Positions 1 through 6,814 of a DNA stretch of 12,960 nucleotides are shown here, piece by piece. The translations under genes were made by a program, and so were the position numbers. The first letter of the stretch is position 1. The number at the start of each line of letters is the position of its first letter. The stretch spans positions 1-12,960 of the forward strand of contig DATKYO010000122.1 in assembly GCA_035528475.1 (NCBI GenBank), in the 5' to 3' direction. Source of the DNA: SD8 sp035528475 (GTDB taxonomy: Archaea; Halobacteriota; Methanomicrobia; Methanomicrobiales; Methanospirillaceae). Below the pieces are notes generated by a model, which was given only the letters and a program-made list of their open reading frames with translations, made no database searches and was not told the DNA's origin.

Positions 1-538
1 TATTCATATAGTTGGGCAGACCCCGGCTCCGACGACGGTCCCCACGACTTCGCCAACCACGATACCAACAACCGTACCCACGACAGTACCCACGGCCGTT
101 CCGACCACGATCAGTAACGCACCCGATCTGGTAGTGCAGTCTGTGACACTCGGCACAACCAGCAACCCGGATGCAGGCCAGCGGATATCGGTGAATGCCA
201 GGGTGAAGAACCAGGGCGGGGGCTATGCCTTGGCGAGCAAGGCATTGATATATCTCTCTCATGACATGATGATAACGTCAGGAGACACGTATCTCGGGTC
301 AATCACGGTTGGAGTCCTTCCGGCAGGCCAGAGCAGCAGCGGAACGGCCTGGGTGACATTTCATGAAGGCCTTGGGCCCGGAGACTATTATATCGGAGTT
401 GTGGCTGACGGTTCAGGCACCATATCCGAGAGCAATGAGAATAACAACGCAAATTCTGCGATTATTCATGTAGATGAACCTATCCCTATTTACTTTGGGG
501 AGGAAAAGGTCAATAAATCCAAACCATTTTTTCTTTGA
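1..538 (+). CDS. CARDB-domain cell-surface protein, 3' end (5' end outside window)
   Basis: The reading frame is open from the left edge (codons start at base 2) to TGA at 536-538, so only the C-terminal ~178 residues are visible. They begin with a Pro-Thr-Thr-Val/Ile linker (bases 29-112), followed by one CARDB-like beta-sandwich domain. Its marks are APDLVVQSVTLG at the domain start, VKNQGGGYA, LPAGQSSSGTAWVT, GDYYIGVVAD and the ending SESNENNN. CARDB domains are extracellular adhesion or binding modules in archaeal and bacterial surface proteins, and Pro/Thr linkers like this are common in exported methanogen proteins. The tail after IIHVDEP (ending KSKPFFL) does not look like a domain or membrane anchor, and a decayed second copy of the domain follows directly. 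The visible stop may therefore be a secondary end of a once longer tandem-CARDB protein. Ligand and anchoring cannot be told. Confidence 0.8.
   Translation, partial: IHIVGQTPAPTTVPTTSPTTIPTTVPTTVPTAVPTTISNAPDLVVQSVTLGTTSNPDAGQRISVNARVKNQGGGYALASKALIYLSHDMMITSGDTYLGSITVGVLPAGQSSSGTAWVTFHEGLGPGDYYIGVVADGSGTISESNENNNANSAIIHVDEPIPIYFGEEKVNKSKPFFL
29..112 (+). repeat. Pro-Thr-Thr-Val/Ile linker repeat
   Basis: About seven degenerate 12-base units encode P-T-T-V, P-T-T-S, P-T-T-I, P-T-T-V, P-T-T-V, P-T-A-V and P-T-T-I. The unit consensus is roughly ccnacnacngtn. It is a low-complexity extended linker, probably glycosylated in the exported protein, joining the CARDB domain to an upstream part outside the window. 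Confidence 0.75.
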
Positions 539-540
539 AT

Positions 541-881
541 GATGATGAATGCCTGGTACCACAACGCCTTCGGCAGACCTTACTATATCAGATAAACAAC
601 GATGAAGAACCAGGGTGGAGGATATGCGTTACCGAGCAAGGCGCAGGTCTATCTTTCTCGTGATATGGCAATATCAGGCGGGGACAAGTATCTCGAATCA
701 GTTACATTCGGTATTCTGATGGCAGGCCAGAGCAGCAGCGGTTTGATCTGGGTAACGGTTCCATCGGATATTGAGTCCGGAGACTTATTATATAGGGGTC
801 GTTGCCGACGCATCCGGAACCATATCGGAAAGCAATGAGAATAATAATGAATATTATGTGAGTATTCAAATAACCGGATAG
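541..881 (+). pseudogene. Decayed second CARDB domain copy
   Basis: This segment repeats the CARDB domain of the preceding gene but is broken. Bases 552-599 read PGTTTPSADLTISDKQ, a linker end and domain start, in one frame. The frame changes near 600, where about one base is missing compared with the first copy. Bases 602-784 then read KNQGGGYALPSK, LMAGQSSSG and so on in the frame of the first copy. One extra T at 785-786 shifts the frame again, after which YYIGVVADASGTISESNENNN is read to TAG at 879-881. The DNA is clearly similar to bases 205-450, including identical runs such as ggcaggccagagcagcagcg. It is probably the degenerate C-terminal repeat of a tandem-CARDB surface protein. No good ribosome binding site lies before the internal ATG at 602, so the 78-residue ORF starting there is unlikely to be a gene. 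Confidence 0.75.
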
Positions 882-1292
882 GATTTGGGGGATAAATTCT
901 CAATTTTATTCTTCAAATCATCTCCTGTTATAATCAGTTCCGATATAGCCGGTGCAGGGATACGGCATAAGAAATAAAAAAAAGATTATCATATTCTTTT
1001 GGTCCAAATCAACGGTTTTCAACATTTAGGGCATTTGCCGGATTATAATTAAGCCAATGGATTTTCACAGTCAGCATCGCCGAATTTCATCTGGTCTTTT
1101 GCAATGGAAGGATTTTATAGCTGGCAAATCTGTTTATTCCTCTACTTAATGGGGAGGAATGACCGATTCTCTGGCTTTCCCCGCCCTTGACACATCCTTT
1201 AGGATCCGATCCATCTGAATTTATATACTTTATATACTCAACCTATCATAAACTCTATATTGCTATATCTTAACTTGTAATCCTGATCTGCC
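882..1292. other. Gene-free AT-rich stretch
   Basis: No credible coding region is visible on either strand. The stretch has A- and T-rich runs (around 975-985) and a very short ORF at 1159-1218 (19 codons). The GGGGAGG before that ORF is only one base from the ATG, too close for normal initiation. Near the right end lies a tandem TATA element that probably drives the next gene. Confidence 0.6.
1220..1237 (+). promoter_or_regulatory. Tandem archaeal TATA boxes
   Basis: The nine-base element TTTATATAC occurs twice back to back (1220-1228 and 1229-1237). Each copy fits the archaeal TATA box. Transcription would start about 25 bases downstream (near 1248 and 1257), giving a 5' leader of 35-45 bases before the ATG at 1293. 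A second AT-rich stretch (1256-1270) could also contribute. Confidence 0.5.
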
Positions 1293-1538
1293 ATGGAATC
1301 ACTTCATAGGTTTTATAATCGAGATGCGCTCATGAACGGAAAAAACGGGGAATCCGCCAAAAATTGTCCGGTTTTTGGGGTTGAGAGTGGAATTCCTCCA
1401 ATTGGTCTTGGAATCCTTCTCCTCCTCTTTGCAATAGTACCTTTTTTTATCCATGGCATTCCTGCTCCCCCTTTGCCGGTTATTGCCATATTGATCATGT
1501 CCGGGGCGGTATTCATCTGGATGGGAATTTACAGGTAA
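1293..1538 (+). CDS. Small two-helix membrane protein of unknown function
   Basis: An 81-residue protein. A polar N-terminal third (to about residue 33) precedes two hydrophobic segments: GLGILLLLFAIVPFFIHG (about residues 37-55) and PPLPVIAILIMSGAVFIWMG (about residues 58-78). A short Pro-rich turn lies between them, so the likely form is a helical hairpin in the membrane. An alternative start is ATG at 1332 (residue 14), which would leave a shorter tail. Neither start has a clear Shine-Dalgarno site, but the tandem TATA box suits 1293. The HEAT-repeat gene follows after 63 bases on the same strand and may be co-transcribed. I do not recognise the family. Confidence 0.6.
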   Translation: MESLHRFYNRDALMNGKNGESAKNCPVFGVESGIPPIGLGILLLLFAIVPFFIHGIPAPPLPVIAILIMSGAVFIWMGIYR

Positions 1539-1601
1539 TGGAACACCTGGGGGTGAAACGCAGTTCTTAAGTGAATTGACGGGAAACCGGGTATATTTAC
1601 C

Positions 1602-2213
1602 ATGAATCCGATAGACAATAAGAACGGCCAGGACCAGCATGAGCCTGATTACTCAGGGAAGGGGAAGGATGTACTGGTGCGGGAAGGGGCAGGGTCAAGT
1701 GATCCCCACGTACGGGGATATGCATTATTCATGCTTGGAGAGCTGAAAGATCCGGAACTGCTGCGTTATTATGTAGACCGGCTCCGTGATCCCGACAAGG
1801 CAGTCCGGGCCCAGGCAGCAGCAGCCCTGGCTGGTCTCGGCGAGCCTGCGCTTGAAACCCTGATCTCTCTTCTCAATGATCAGGACTGGAGAATACGATA
1901 CAGGGCTGCCGAAGCGATCGGGTTAATGAAACAGGCGGGTGGACTTCATTCCCTTATTGAAGCCCTCTCCGATGAGAAAGACCATGTAAGGTATATGGCT
2001 GCCAAAGGACTTTCCCAATTGAAAAGTCAGGATGCAATGGGACCGCTGACAGATGCGTTGTCCGATTCCAATGAATTTGTCAGGACGATGGCAGCAAAGG
2101 CCCTTGTGAGCATTGGGGGACGGGAAACCAGGAATGTCCTTGAAAAAGCGTGCAGGGATGAAAAGGATCCCCAGGTTAAACAGGTAATGGAAGAACTGAT
2201 TGCGCAAATGTAA
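1602..2213 (+). CDS. HEAT-repeat (PBS lyase-type) protein
   Basis: A 203-residue cytoplasmic protein. After a polar, disordered-looking N-terminus (about 30 residues), it is made almost entirely of HEAT-like helical repeats of about 31 residues. The core is visible four to five times: SSDPHVRGYALFMLGELKD, DPDKAVRAQAAAALAGLGE, DQDWRIRYRAAEAIGLMK, DEKDHVRYMAAKGLSQLK and DSNEFVRTMAAKALVSIGG. The xVRxxAAxALxxL pattern is typical of the PBS-lyase/HEAT_2 type. In archaea these are generally protein-binding scaffolds rather than lyases. No catalytic domain is seen, so no specific partner can be named. It ends at TAA 2211-2213, convergent with metG and only 10 bases from the metG stop. Confidence 0.85.
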   Translation: MNPIDNKNGQDQHEPDYSGKGKDVLVREGAGSSDPHVRGYALFMLGELKDPELLRYYVDRLRDPDKAVRAQAAAALAGLGEPALETLISLLNDQDWRIRYRAAEAIGLMKQAGGLHSLIEALSDEKDHVRYMAAKGLSQLKSQDAMGPLTDALSDSNEFVRTMAAKALVSIGGRETRNVLEKACRDEKDPQVKQVMEELIAQM

Positions 2214-2237
2214 AAAAATATTTTTATCGTATTTTTT
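2212..2237. terminator. Bidirectional poly-T terminator between convergent genes
   Basis: T-runs at 2221-2225 and 2232-2237 follow the HEAT-repeat gene on the plus strand. A run of seven A at 2212-2218 gives a T-run after metG on the minus strand. Archaeal transcription commonly stops at such T-rich tracts without a stem. Part of the plus-strand tract lies inside the metG 3' end. Confidence 0.5.
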
Positions 2238-4212
2238 CTCCTGCATTCACAGGTTTCAGGGGGACAAGCAGCGATGCTTCGTCGCCCGCCGCAAGAATCA
2301 TCCCATTACTTTCTATACCAAATATTTTTGCAGGTTCAAGGTTGACCACCACGATTACCTGTTTTCCCACCAGATCTTCGGCTGAGTAGAATTGTGCCAT
2401 GCCTGCCACAACCTGCCTTTTCTCGCTTCCTATATCAACCTGCAGTTTCAGAAGTTTGTTCGATTTCGGAACCGGTTCAGCCGAAAGAACCGTTCCAACC
2501 CTGATATCCAGTCTGCCAAATTCCTCAAATGATATCCTTTCCATTTTTTCACCTTTTTTTCCGGCCTCTTCGACCCGTTTCTGGAGCATCAGGTCAAGTT
2601 CATGTATCAGTCCATCATCAAGTTTCTCAAAGAGTGGTTTTGGAACAGGGAGCAATCCGCTCTTCAAATCGACAAGGGCCTGATTCATCTGGTGATCGGC
2701 TATTGAATCTGTATTTCCGAGCATCTCCCAGATTGCCTGGGCTTTTCCAGGTATGACCGGTTCGAATATCAGCGCCAGGGCATGTACGATGGAGAGGCAA
2801 TTTTTAATTACTTGCATCGCCGCCTCCCTGTCGGACTTGATCAGCTTCCAGGGAGCATTATTCTGGATGTAATTGTTGCCAAATGCAGCAAGCGCCATCA
2901 TCTCATCGATTGCAGTCTTGAATTCGTACTCCCTCACAGGGCCATCGACTGACTGAAGTGATTTTTGAATCTCGTTAAAAATCTCATGTTGCGTAGGGAT
3001 TTCTGGAATCCCTCCAAATTCTTTATGCGCGAAATACAGGCTCCTGTAAATGAAATTTCCAAGCGTGTTCACCAGTTCGCCATTAATCCTCTCCCCAAAG
3101 ATCTTCCAGGAAAAATTCAGTTCTTTGGTATGATTGGTATAGGATAGGAGATAATAACGCAGATAATCGGGAGAAAGCCCTCTGTCCAGATAGTCATCAT
3201 TCGTCCATACCACGTATCCGCGGGACTTGGAAAATTTATGATCCTCCACTTTCACCATCCCGCTGGCCACAACAGAATATGGAGTTCCGTATCCTGCCCC
3301 TTTCAGGAGAGCAGGCCAGAAGATGCAGTGATGATAGACAATGTCGCCTCCGATAAAATGCGTTACCTGGTTGTCCCCGCACCAGTAATCCTTCCAGTCG
3401 GCACCTGTAAGGTGTGCCCATTCCTCGGTGAATGAGATGTAGCCAATGGGGGCATCCACCCAGACATACACGACCAGGTCATCCCTGCCCGGAAACTTCA
3501 CACCCCAGTCGAGGGTCCGAGTAATGCACCAGTCCCGGAGTTCATCCTTTACCCAGCCAAGGGCATAATTCCGTGCATTCAGGGTGCCTTTCAGGTTATC
3601 CAGAAAATAGAGCAGGAATTCTTTGAATTCGCTCAGTTTGAAAAAATAATGTTCCTGGTCCCTGAATTCAGCCCGGGTCCCGCAGACCGTACAGGTAGGA
3701 TCCCGGATTTCTCCGGGTTCCAGGTGCCGCCCACATCCCTGGTCACATTCGTCTCCCCTGGCCGGCGTCCCGCAGTGGGGACATATACCTTCCACATACC
3801 TGTCAGGAAGGAACCGTTTGCACCTTGTGCAATAGCTTTGCTGGATTATCCTGGGATAGACAAGGCCATTCTCGATCAGGGATGAAACGATGCTCTGCGT
3901 GCGCCGGTGATTAGTCGGGTCATCGGTCATGCCGAAATGATCAAACAGGACCTGCATTCTCTTAAATGTCCTGTCAAAATGATCATGGTAAATTTCCGAC
4001 AATTCCCGTGGTGTTTTTCCGGATTCCTCTGCGCTCACTACAATAGGCGTGCCGTGGTTATCGGAACCGCAGACGAACACCACATTTTCCCCGTTCCGCC
4101 GCAGGTATCTGACATAAAAATCAGCCGGCACATAGGTCCGCAAATGGCCGATGTGACAGGGACCGTTTGTATATGGAAGTCCGCAGGTCACCAGTACAGG
4201 TCTGGCACTCAT
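2224..4212 (-). CDS. metG: Methionyl-tRNA synthetase with C-terminal tRNA-binding domain
   Basis: Class I aminoacyl-tRNA synthetase that charges tRNA-Met with methionine using ATP. The ATG at 4212 gives 662 residues; an in-frame GTG at 4215 is one codon upstream. In order the protein shows the Rossmann catalytic start GLPYTNGPCHIGH with the HIGH motif (about residues 20-23), and a connective domain with four Cys pairs (C128/C131, C144/C147, C156/C160, C174/C177), which suggests two zinc knuckles. The KFSKS form of the KMSKS loop is at about 326-330, followed by the alpha-helical anticodon-binding region. The C-terminal EMAPII/Trbp111-like OB fold (about 560-662, GRLDIRVGTV ... SNGMILAA) binds tRNA and mediates dimerisation in relatives. 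All key motifs are intact and the length is usual for archaeal MetG with this domain. It is divergent from the unknown gene at 4255. Confidence 0.97.
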   Translation of the reverse strand: MSARPVLVTCGLPYTNGPCHIGHLRTYVPADFYVRYLRRNGENVVFVCGSDNHGTPIVVSAEESGKTPRELSEIYHDHFDRTFKRMQVLFDHFGMTDDPTNHRRTQSIVSSLIENGLVYPRIIQQSYCTRCKRFLPDRYVEGICPHCGTPARGDECDQGCGRHLEPGEIRDPTCTVCGTRAEFRDQEHYFFKLSEFKEFLLYFLDNLKGTLNARNYALGWVKDELRDWCITRTLDWGVKFPGRDDLVVYVWVDAPIGYISFTEEWAHLTGADWKDYWCGDNQVTHFIGGDIVYHHCIFWPALLKGAGYGTPYSVVASGMVKVEDHKFSKSRGYVVWTNDDYLDRGLSPDYLRYYLLSYTNHTKELNFSWKIFGERINGELVNTLGNFIYRSLYFAHKEFGGIPEIPTQHEIFNEIQKSLQSVDGPVREYEFKTAIDEMMALAAFGNNYIQNNAPWKLIKSDREAAMQVIKNCLSIVHALALIFEPVIPGKAQAIWEMLGNTDSIADHQMNQALVDLKSGLLPVPKPLFEKLDDGLIHELDLMLQKRVEEAGKKGEKMERISFEEFGRLDIRVGTVLSAEPVPKSNKLLKLQVDIGSEKRQVVAGMAQFYSAEDLVGKQVIVVVNLEPAKIFGIESNGMILAAGDEASLLVPLKPVNAGEKIR

Positions 4213-4234
4213 CACTATGCTTTTGATGATGATG

Positions 4235-4246
4235 CTATAAATAAGA
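4235..4246 (-). promoter_or_regulatory. Probable metG TATA box
   Basis: On the minus strand this reads CTTATTTATAGC, a fair archaeal TATA box, centred about 28 bases upstream of the metG ATG (4212). Transcription would then start at or within a few bases of the start codon. That fits the lack of a Shine-Dalgarno site and suggests a leaderless or near-leaderless mRNA. It sits in the 42-base gap between two divergent start codons, so the promoters must overlap. Confidence 0.45.
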
Positions 4247-4254
4247 TGATTATA

Positions 4255-5046
4255 ATGGCGAAAAAACTCTCATTCCAGACCGTATCACTGGGAACAGAGC
4301 CCTCTGTTCCCAAAATGGAAAATCTGGCGGGCTGGATATCAGGCCGCAGGGGCAGGGAAACGGATCTGGTCGCCTATTTCCTGGAAAATGGTTTATTACC
4401 TCAGATTCAAGCCAAAATTGGAAATATTTGTGCGGGTGGAAGGTTTTATGGGAAGAGATGGCTGGAATGCCTGACAGGTGTGGAGGGAACACAGATTGTA
4501 GGAGAACCCGGATCTCTCCCCGGACCGGTTATCAATGATGCCCTGGACATCAATGACCATATAAAGGATGCCCGGGTGGCAGTTCCGGCCCCGCACCTCC
4601 TGGGGTTGAAAGACACATATTTTGGCGATGATGATGAGATGCAGGATGCTCTGGCCGAACAATACAGAAATATCATGCGGGCGATGAGAGATTCGGGGAT
4701 TGCCGGGCATGTCCTTCATTGTGACCGGATTATTGAGCATGAACTGGAACAGCTGGCCTCCAAAAAAGTATTTTTCCATCCCATGGACGTTGATCGCGAT
4801 GGCCTGCAAACCCTGCTGGAATACCAGCGTATTGTTGCATTAGAACCTTCGAAACTGCATCTTGTAGAAGAGGTAGAGGAGGAATATGAAATTGACAGGA
4901 TAGTTCTTCTTCATCCCTCAACCGAATCACTTGCCGGGCTTTTAAGAATAAGGGACCCCGATAAGATTTCCACCGGTGGCTACTGTATAGAGGAATGTCA
5001 CCGGTTCTGGGATGACCTGGTTTCCGCGTCAGTTATTGTCAGGTAG
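4255..5046 (+). CDS. Conserved-looking hypothetical protein
   Basis: A 263-residue soluble protein starting MAKKLSFQTVSLGTEPSVPK and ending in ASVIVR. I do not recognise the family. The open frame runs back to 3907, but that upstream part lies over the metG 5' end, and its codons are only the complement of metG, so the ATG at 4255 just after metG is the sensible start. There is no signal peptide or membrane segment. The protein is acidic, with clusters DDDEMQD and VEEVEEEYEID, several Cys and His (CAGGRF, HVLHCDRIIEHE, GGYCIEECHRFWDD), and an H/D/C-rich C-terminus that might bind metal. It is divergent from metG, and its stop overlaps the 3' end of the DHH gene by 8 bases. Function is unknown; the compact arrangement and coding-like composition support a real gene. 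Confidence 0.75.
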   Translation: MAKKLSFQTVSLGTEPSVPKMENLAGWISGRRGRETDLVAYFLENGLLPQIQAKIGNICAGGRFYGKRWLECLTGVEGTQIVGEPGSLPGPVINDALDINDHIKDARVAVPAPHLLGLKDTYFGDDDEMQDALAEQYRNIMRAMRDSGIAGHVLHCDRIIEHELEQLASKKVFFHPMDVDRDGLQTLLEYQRIVALEPSKLHLVEEVEEEYEIDRIVLLHPSTESLAGLLRIRDPDKISTGGYCIEECHRFWDDLVSASVIVR

Positions 5047-6010
5047 ACTCGCACACGTCCACGAACCGGTCAAAATGAGAGCTTCTCCCCAGCAGGCGGA
5101 AAAACAGCCGGTCCCAGAAAGTGAAATCAAATGAGCCTCCGGCAGCATTCGGGTGGCCTCCGCCATGGAATCCCCGGGCCAGTATATGGCTTATGGGCGG
5201 GACAGAACGGAGAGAGAAACGCCCCCTGGGGGAGACCAGCACCTCGATATCAGTACCGAGCACCTCCCTCATCCGACCGGCCGTCTCACTCGGGTATCCA
5301 TAGAGGGGGGCAAAGGCGATACGGTATTTTTTACCATATATTTTTGCCTTTCGGATACTTTTTCCTATCATGCTCTCCATCTCGTCCCTGATTTCCTCAT
5401 ACTCCTGCCTGATGAAATCATCAGTGAAGATTCCCCTGACCAGGCAGTCTCTCACATAGTCCCGGTTCTTCCTTCTCTGGAGCACAAGCCCAAGGACTGC
5501 TGACCTGGGGTCCTCATGCTTCCAGAGGTCGTAATCGCACACCACCCGGGCTACTTCCAGTGCGCTGGGGTCTTCGGGTGCCAGATCTTGTGCGCAGATC
5601 CCGCAGGCACAGGTGCCGGTGTCGACATGAAGCAGGTCGCATAGCGTTTCCGATACCCTGATTTCATCATCATTCCAGCGATGGTGATCACGCCATTCGA
5701 TCTTCCATCCGTTCTCCCGGGCTGTTATCAGAAGAGATTCGATTCCCTTCCGGAAGCCAAGATCGGATATGGAGAGGATGCTTCCATCTCCCGGCGTTCC
5801 GGAGATTGCGGCCAGTATTTCGGGAAATTTTCCCACTGAAGAAAAGATGCTTGTTACTTCGCCGTATTTCATGCGGTGAATGGCATCAGCGCCCACCGCA
5901 TCCAGATCGTTATGAGTCAGGTGCACAATTGTCGACTTTCGTGAATTTACAACGCTGATTATGTGTTCCCGGAGTCCGCCCCTATCTCCCTGGGATGAAG
6001 CCATCCTCAT
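5039..6010 (-). CDS. DHH/DHHA1-family phosphoesterase
   Basis: A protein of 323 residues if started at ATG 6010; a TTG at 6019 and an ATG at 6004 are alternatives. It has the metal-binding motifs of the DHH phosphoesterase superfamily: HNDLDAVGADA (motif I, about 33-43), SISDLG (motif II, about 80-85), RDHHRW (the DHH motif, about 107-112) and CDYDLWK (motif IV, about 158-164). The C-terminal DHHA1 domain follows, with its GGGHPNAAGG substrate loop (about 283-292). Members with both domains hydrolyse phosphodiester bonds in short oligonucleotides, cyclic dinucleotides or pAp using two Mn ions; the substrate here cannot be decided. A cysteine cluster (C-x9-C-x-C-x2-C, about 124-139) between motifs III and IV is unusual. 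No membrane or extra sensory domain is present. It overlaps the convergent unknown gene by 8 bases and diverges from tRNA-Phe. Confidence 0.92.
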   Translation of the reverse strand: MRMASSQGDRGGLREHIISVVNSRKSTIVHLTHNDLDAVGADAIHRMKYGEVTSIFSSVGKFPEILAAISGTPGDGSILSISDLGFRKGIESLLITARENGWKIEWRDHHRWNDDEIRVSETLCDLLHVDTGTCACGICAQDLAPEDPSALEVARVVCDYDLWKHEDPRSAVLGLVLQRRKNRDYVRDCLVRGIFTDDFIRQEYEEIRDEMESMIGKSIRKAKIYGKKYRIAFAPLYGYPSETAGRMREVLGTDIEVLVSPRGRFSLRSVPPISHILARGFHGGGHPNAAGGSFDFTFWDRLFFRLLGRSSHFDRFVDVCEST

Positions 6011-6027
6011 TGAATCCAACTGCCCGA

Positions 6028-6040
6028 CATAAAAATAAAC
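6028..6040 (-). promoter_or_regulatory. Probable TATA box of the DHH gene
   Basis: On the minus strand this reads GTTTATTTTTATG. Its centre is about 24 bases upstream of ATG 6010, so transcription would begin near that codon. This favours a leaderless start at 6010 or 6004 over the TTG at 6019. Confidence 0.45.
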
Positions 6041-6076
6041 CGGAAATAGAAACAGTGCCTGACAGAGAAACAGATC

Positions 6077-6084
6077 ATTTATTA
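6077..6084 (+). promoter_or_regulatory. TATA box of tRNA-Phe
   Basis: ATTTATTA lies about 26-33 bases before the first base of the tRNA, the expected distance for an archaeal promoter. A perfect 12-bp palindrome (6090-6101) lies between this box and the tRNA. Confidence 0.5.
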
Positions 6085-6089
6085 GCCTT

Positions 6090-6101
6090 AAAGTCGACTT
6101 T
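6090..6101. repeat. 12-bp perfect palindrome in the tRNA-Phe promoter
   Basis: AAAGTCGACTTT is a perfect inverted repeat between the TATA box and the tRNA start (about -20 to -9). It could be a protein-binding site or chance. Confidence 0.4.
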
Positions 6102-6109
6102 CTAAGCCT

Positions 6110-6183
6110 GCCTTAGTAGCTCAGTTTGGGAGAGCGCCAGACTGAAGATCTGGTTGTCCCCGGTTCAAATCCGGGCTGAGGCA
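6110..6183 (+). tRNA. tRNA-Phe (anticodon GAA)
   Basis: A 74-base gene with a complete cloverleaf. The acceptor stem GCCTTAG (6110-6116) pairs with CTGAGGC (6176-6182) with one T-G pair. The D-arm is GCTC/GAGC, the anticodon stem is CCAGA/TCTGG with loop CTGAAGA, and the T-arm is CCCGG-TTCAAAT-CCGGG. The anticodon GAA at 6144-6146 reads phenylalanine codons UUU and UUC. The discriminator is A (6183), as expected for Phe. CCA is not encoded and there is no intron. Its last 13 bases are repeated at 9972-9984, suggesting it served as an integration site. Confidence 0.97.
6171..6183 (+). repeat. Proximal attachment-like repeat (tRNA-Phe 3' end)
   Basis: CCGGGCTGAGGCA comprises the 3' half of the T-stem, the acceptor 3' strand and the discriminator base. 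It recurs exactly at 9972-9984 in the same orientation. tRNA 3' ends are the usual targets of tyrosine-recombinase elements, and integration recreates the tRNA end, as here. Confidence 0.65.
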
Positions 6184-6212
6184 CTCCTGGAAAAAATCTC
6201 ACCAATTCATGC

Positions 6213-6226
6213 TTTTATTTTAATTT
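6213..6226 (+). terminator. T-rich tract after tRNA-Phe
   Basis: TTTTATTTTAATTT, about 30 bases after the tRNA end, is a plausible archaeal terminator for the tRNA transcript. Confidence 0.35.
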
Positions 6227-6322
6227 AGAGCTTAATCTGTGGTTATCATATGCCGCACCATCTTTTTTATGGATTTACTTCTTTGAATTATTTCAATCGA
6301 ATCAAGTTCAAGAAAAACCTAA

Positions 6323-6814
6323 CACAGGAATCCGGTTATCGTTGATCTTGGATCAAAAACCGAAAGGATCCCGACAGGTGCGGAAAGTCTGTTGGGACTG
6401 TCAATGACCGGAATGCTACCGATCTGGGGAAAAGATTTCAACCGTTCGCTCGTGTTCAACCGGGACGGGATCCGCTGGAAGGCAGAGATACAGGACGATA
6501 TTGGATTTTTCCCGGCTAACAACATTGTCTTCGCCCCCTCTCTCTACAGCAGCCTTGCGGAAGGAGTTGGGGTGCCGGCAGAAACGACCGGTTTTCCGGA
6601 ATTTACTCTCGCTTATCTTACTAATAGCGAAAAAGAAGTTGATTCGACTCTAAAAAGGCCAAAGGCCCCGGTACCCGAATCCAAAAACCCGGCGAGAAAA
6701 CATTCTGGAGCGCCTATGGAGGATATTTCACTGACATCCTGTTTTTGCCATTTGCAAGTTTGTGAATATGGCCAAGAAAACCCTCACGACAAACCAGGGT
6801 GTCCCGGTCTCTGA
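6323..6814 (+). pseudogene. Unrecognised reading-frame fragment, probably truncated
   Basis: An open frame after TAA 6320-6322 reads NPVIVDLGSKTERIPTGAE, then LLGLSMTGMLPIWGKDF and NRDGIRWKAEIQDDIGFF, and on to FPEFTLAYLTNSEKEVD near 6640. The composition is protein-like, but no start codon precedes the coherent part; the first ATG is at 6404, inside it. If one C is missing near 6334, the upstream text becomes NTGIPVIVDLGSK, which suggests a frameshift. After about 6660 the text becomes basic and Pro-rich and runs into the catalase remnant, where it is no longer credible. The segment VDLGS...IP...LLGL faintly recalls retropepsin-like aspartic proteases, but this is weak. Function is unknown and the locus is likely a gene remnant. 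Confidence 0.4.

Noticed and set aside
602..838. 78-residue ORF as a separate CARDB gene
   Set aside because: It lacks the domain's start and end in one frame and has no ribosome binding site. It is better explained as a frameshifted duplicate of the preceding domain.
1159..1218. 19-codon ORF after GGGGAGG
   Set aside because: The ribosome-binding-like run is one base from the ATG, too close for normal initiation, and the peptide has no recognisable character.
3907..4254. Upstream extension of the gene at 4255, giving a 379-residue ORF
   Set aside because: This part lies over the 5' end of metG, a certain gene, and its codons are the complement of metG. The ATG at 4255 falls just past the metG start.
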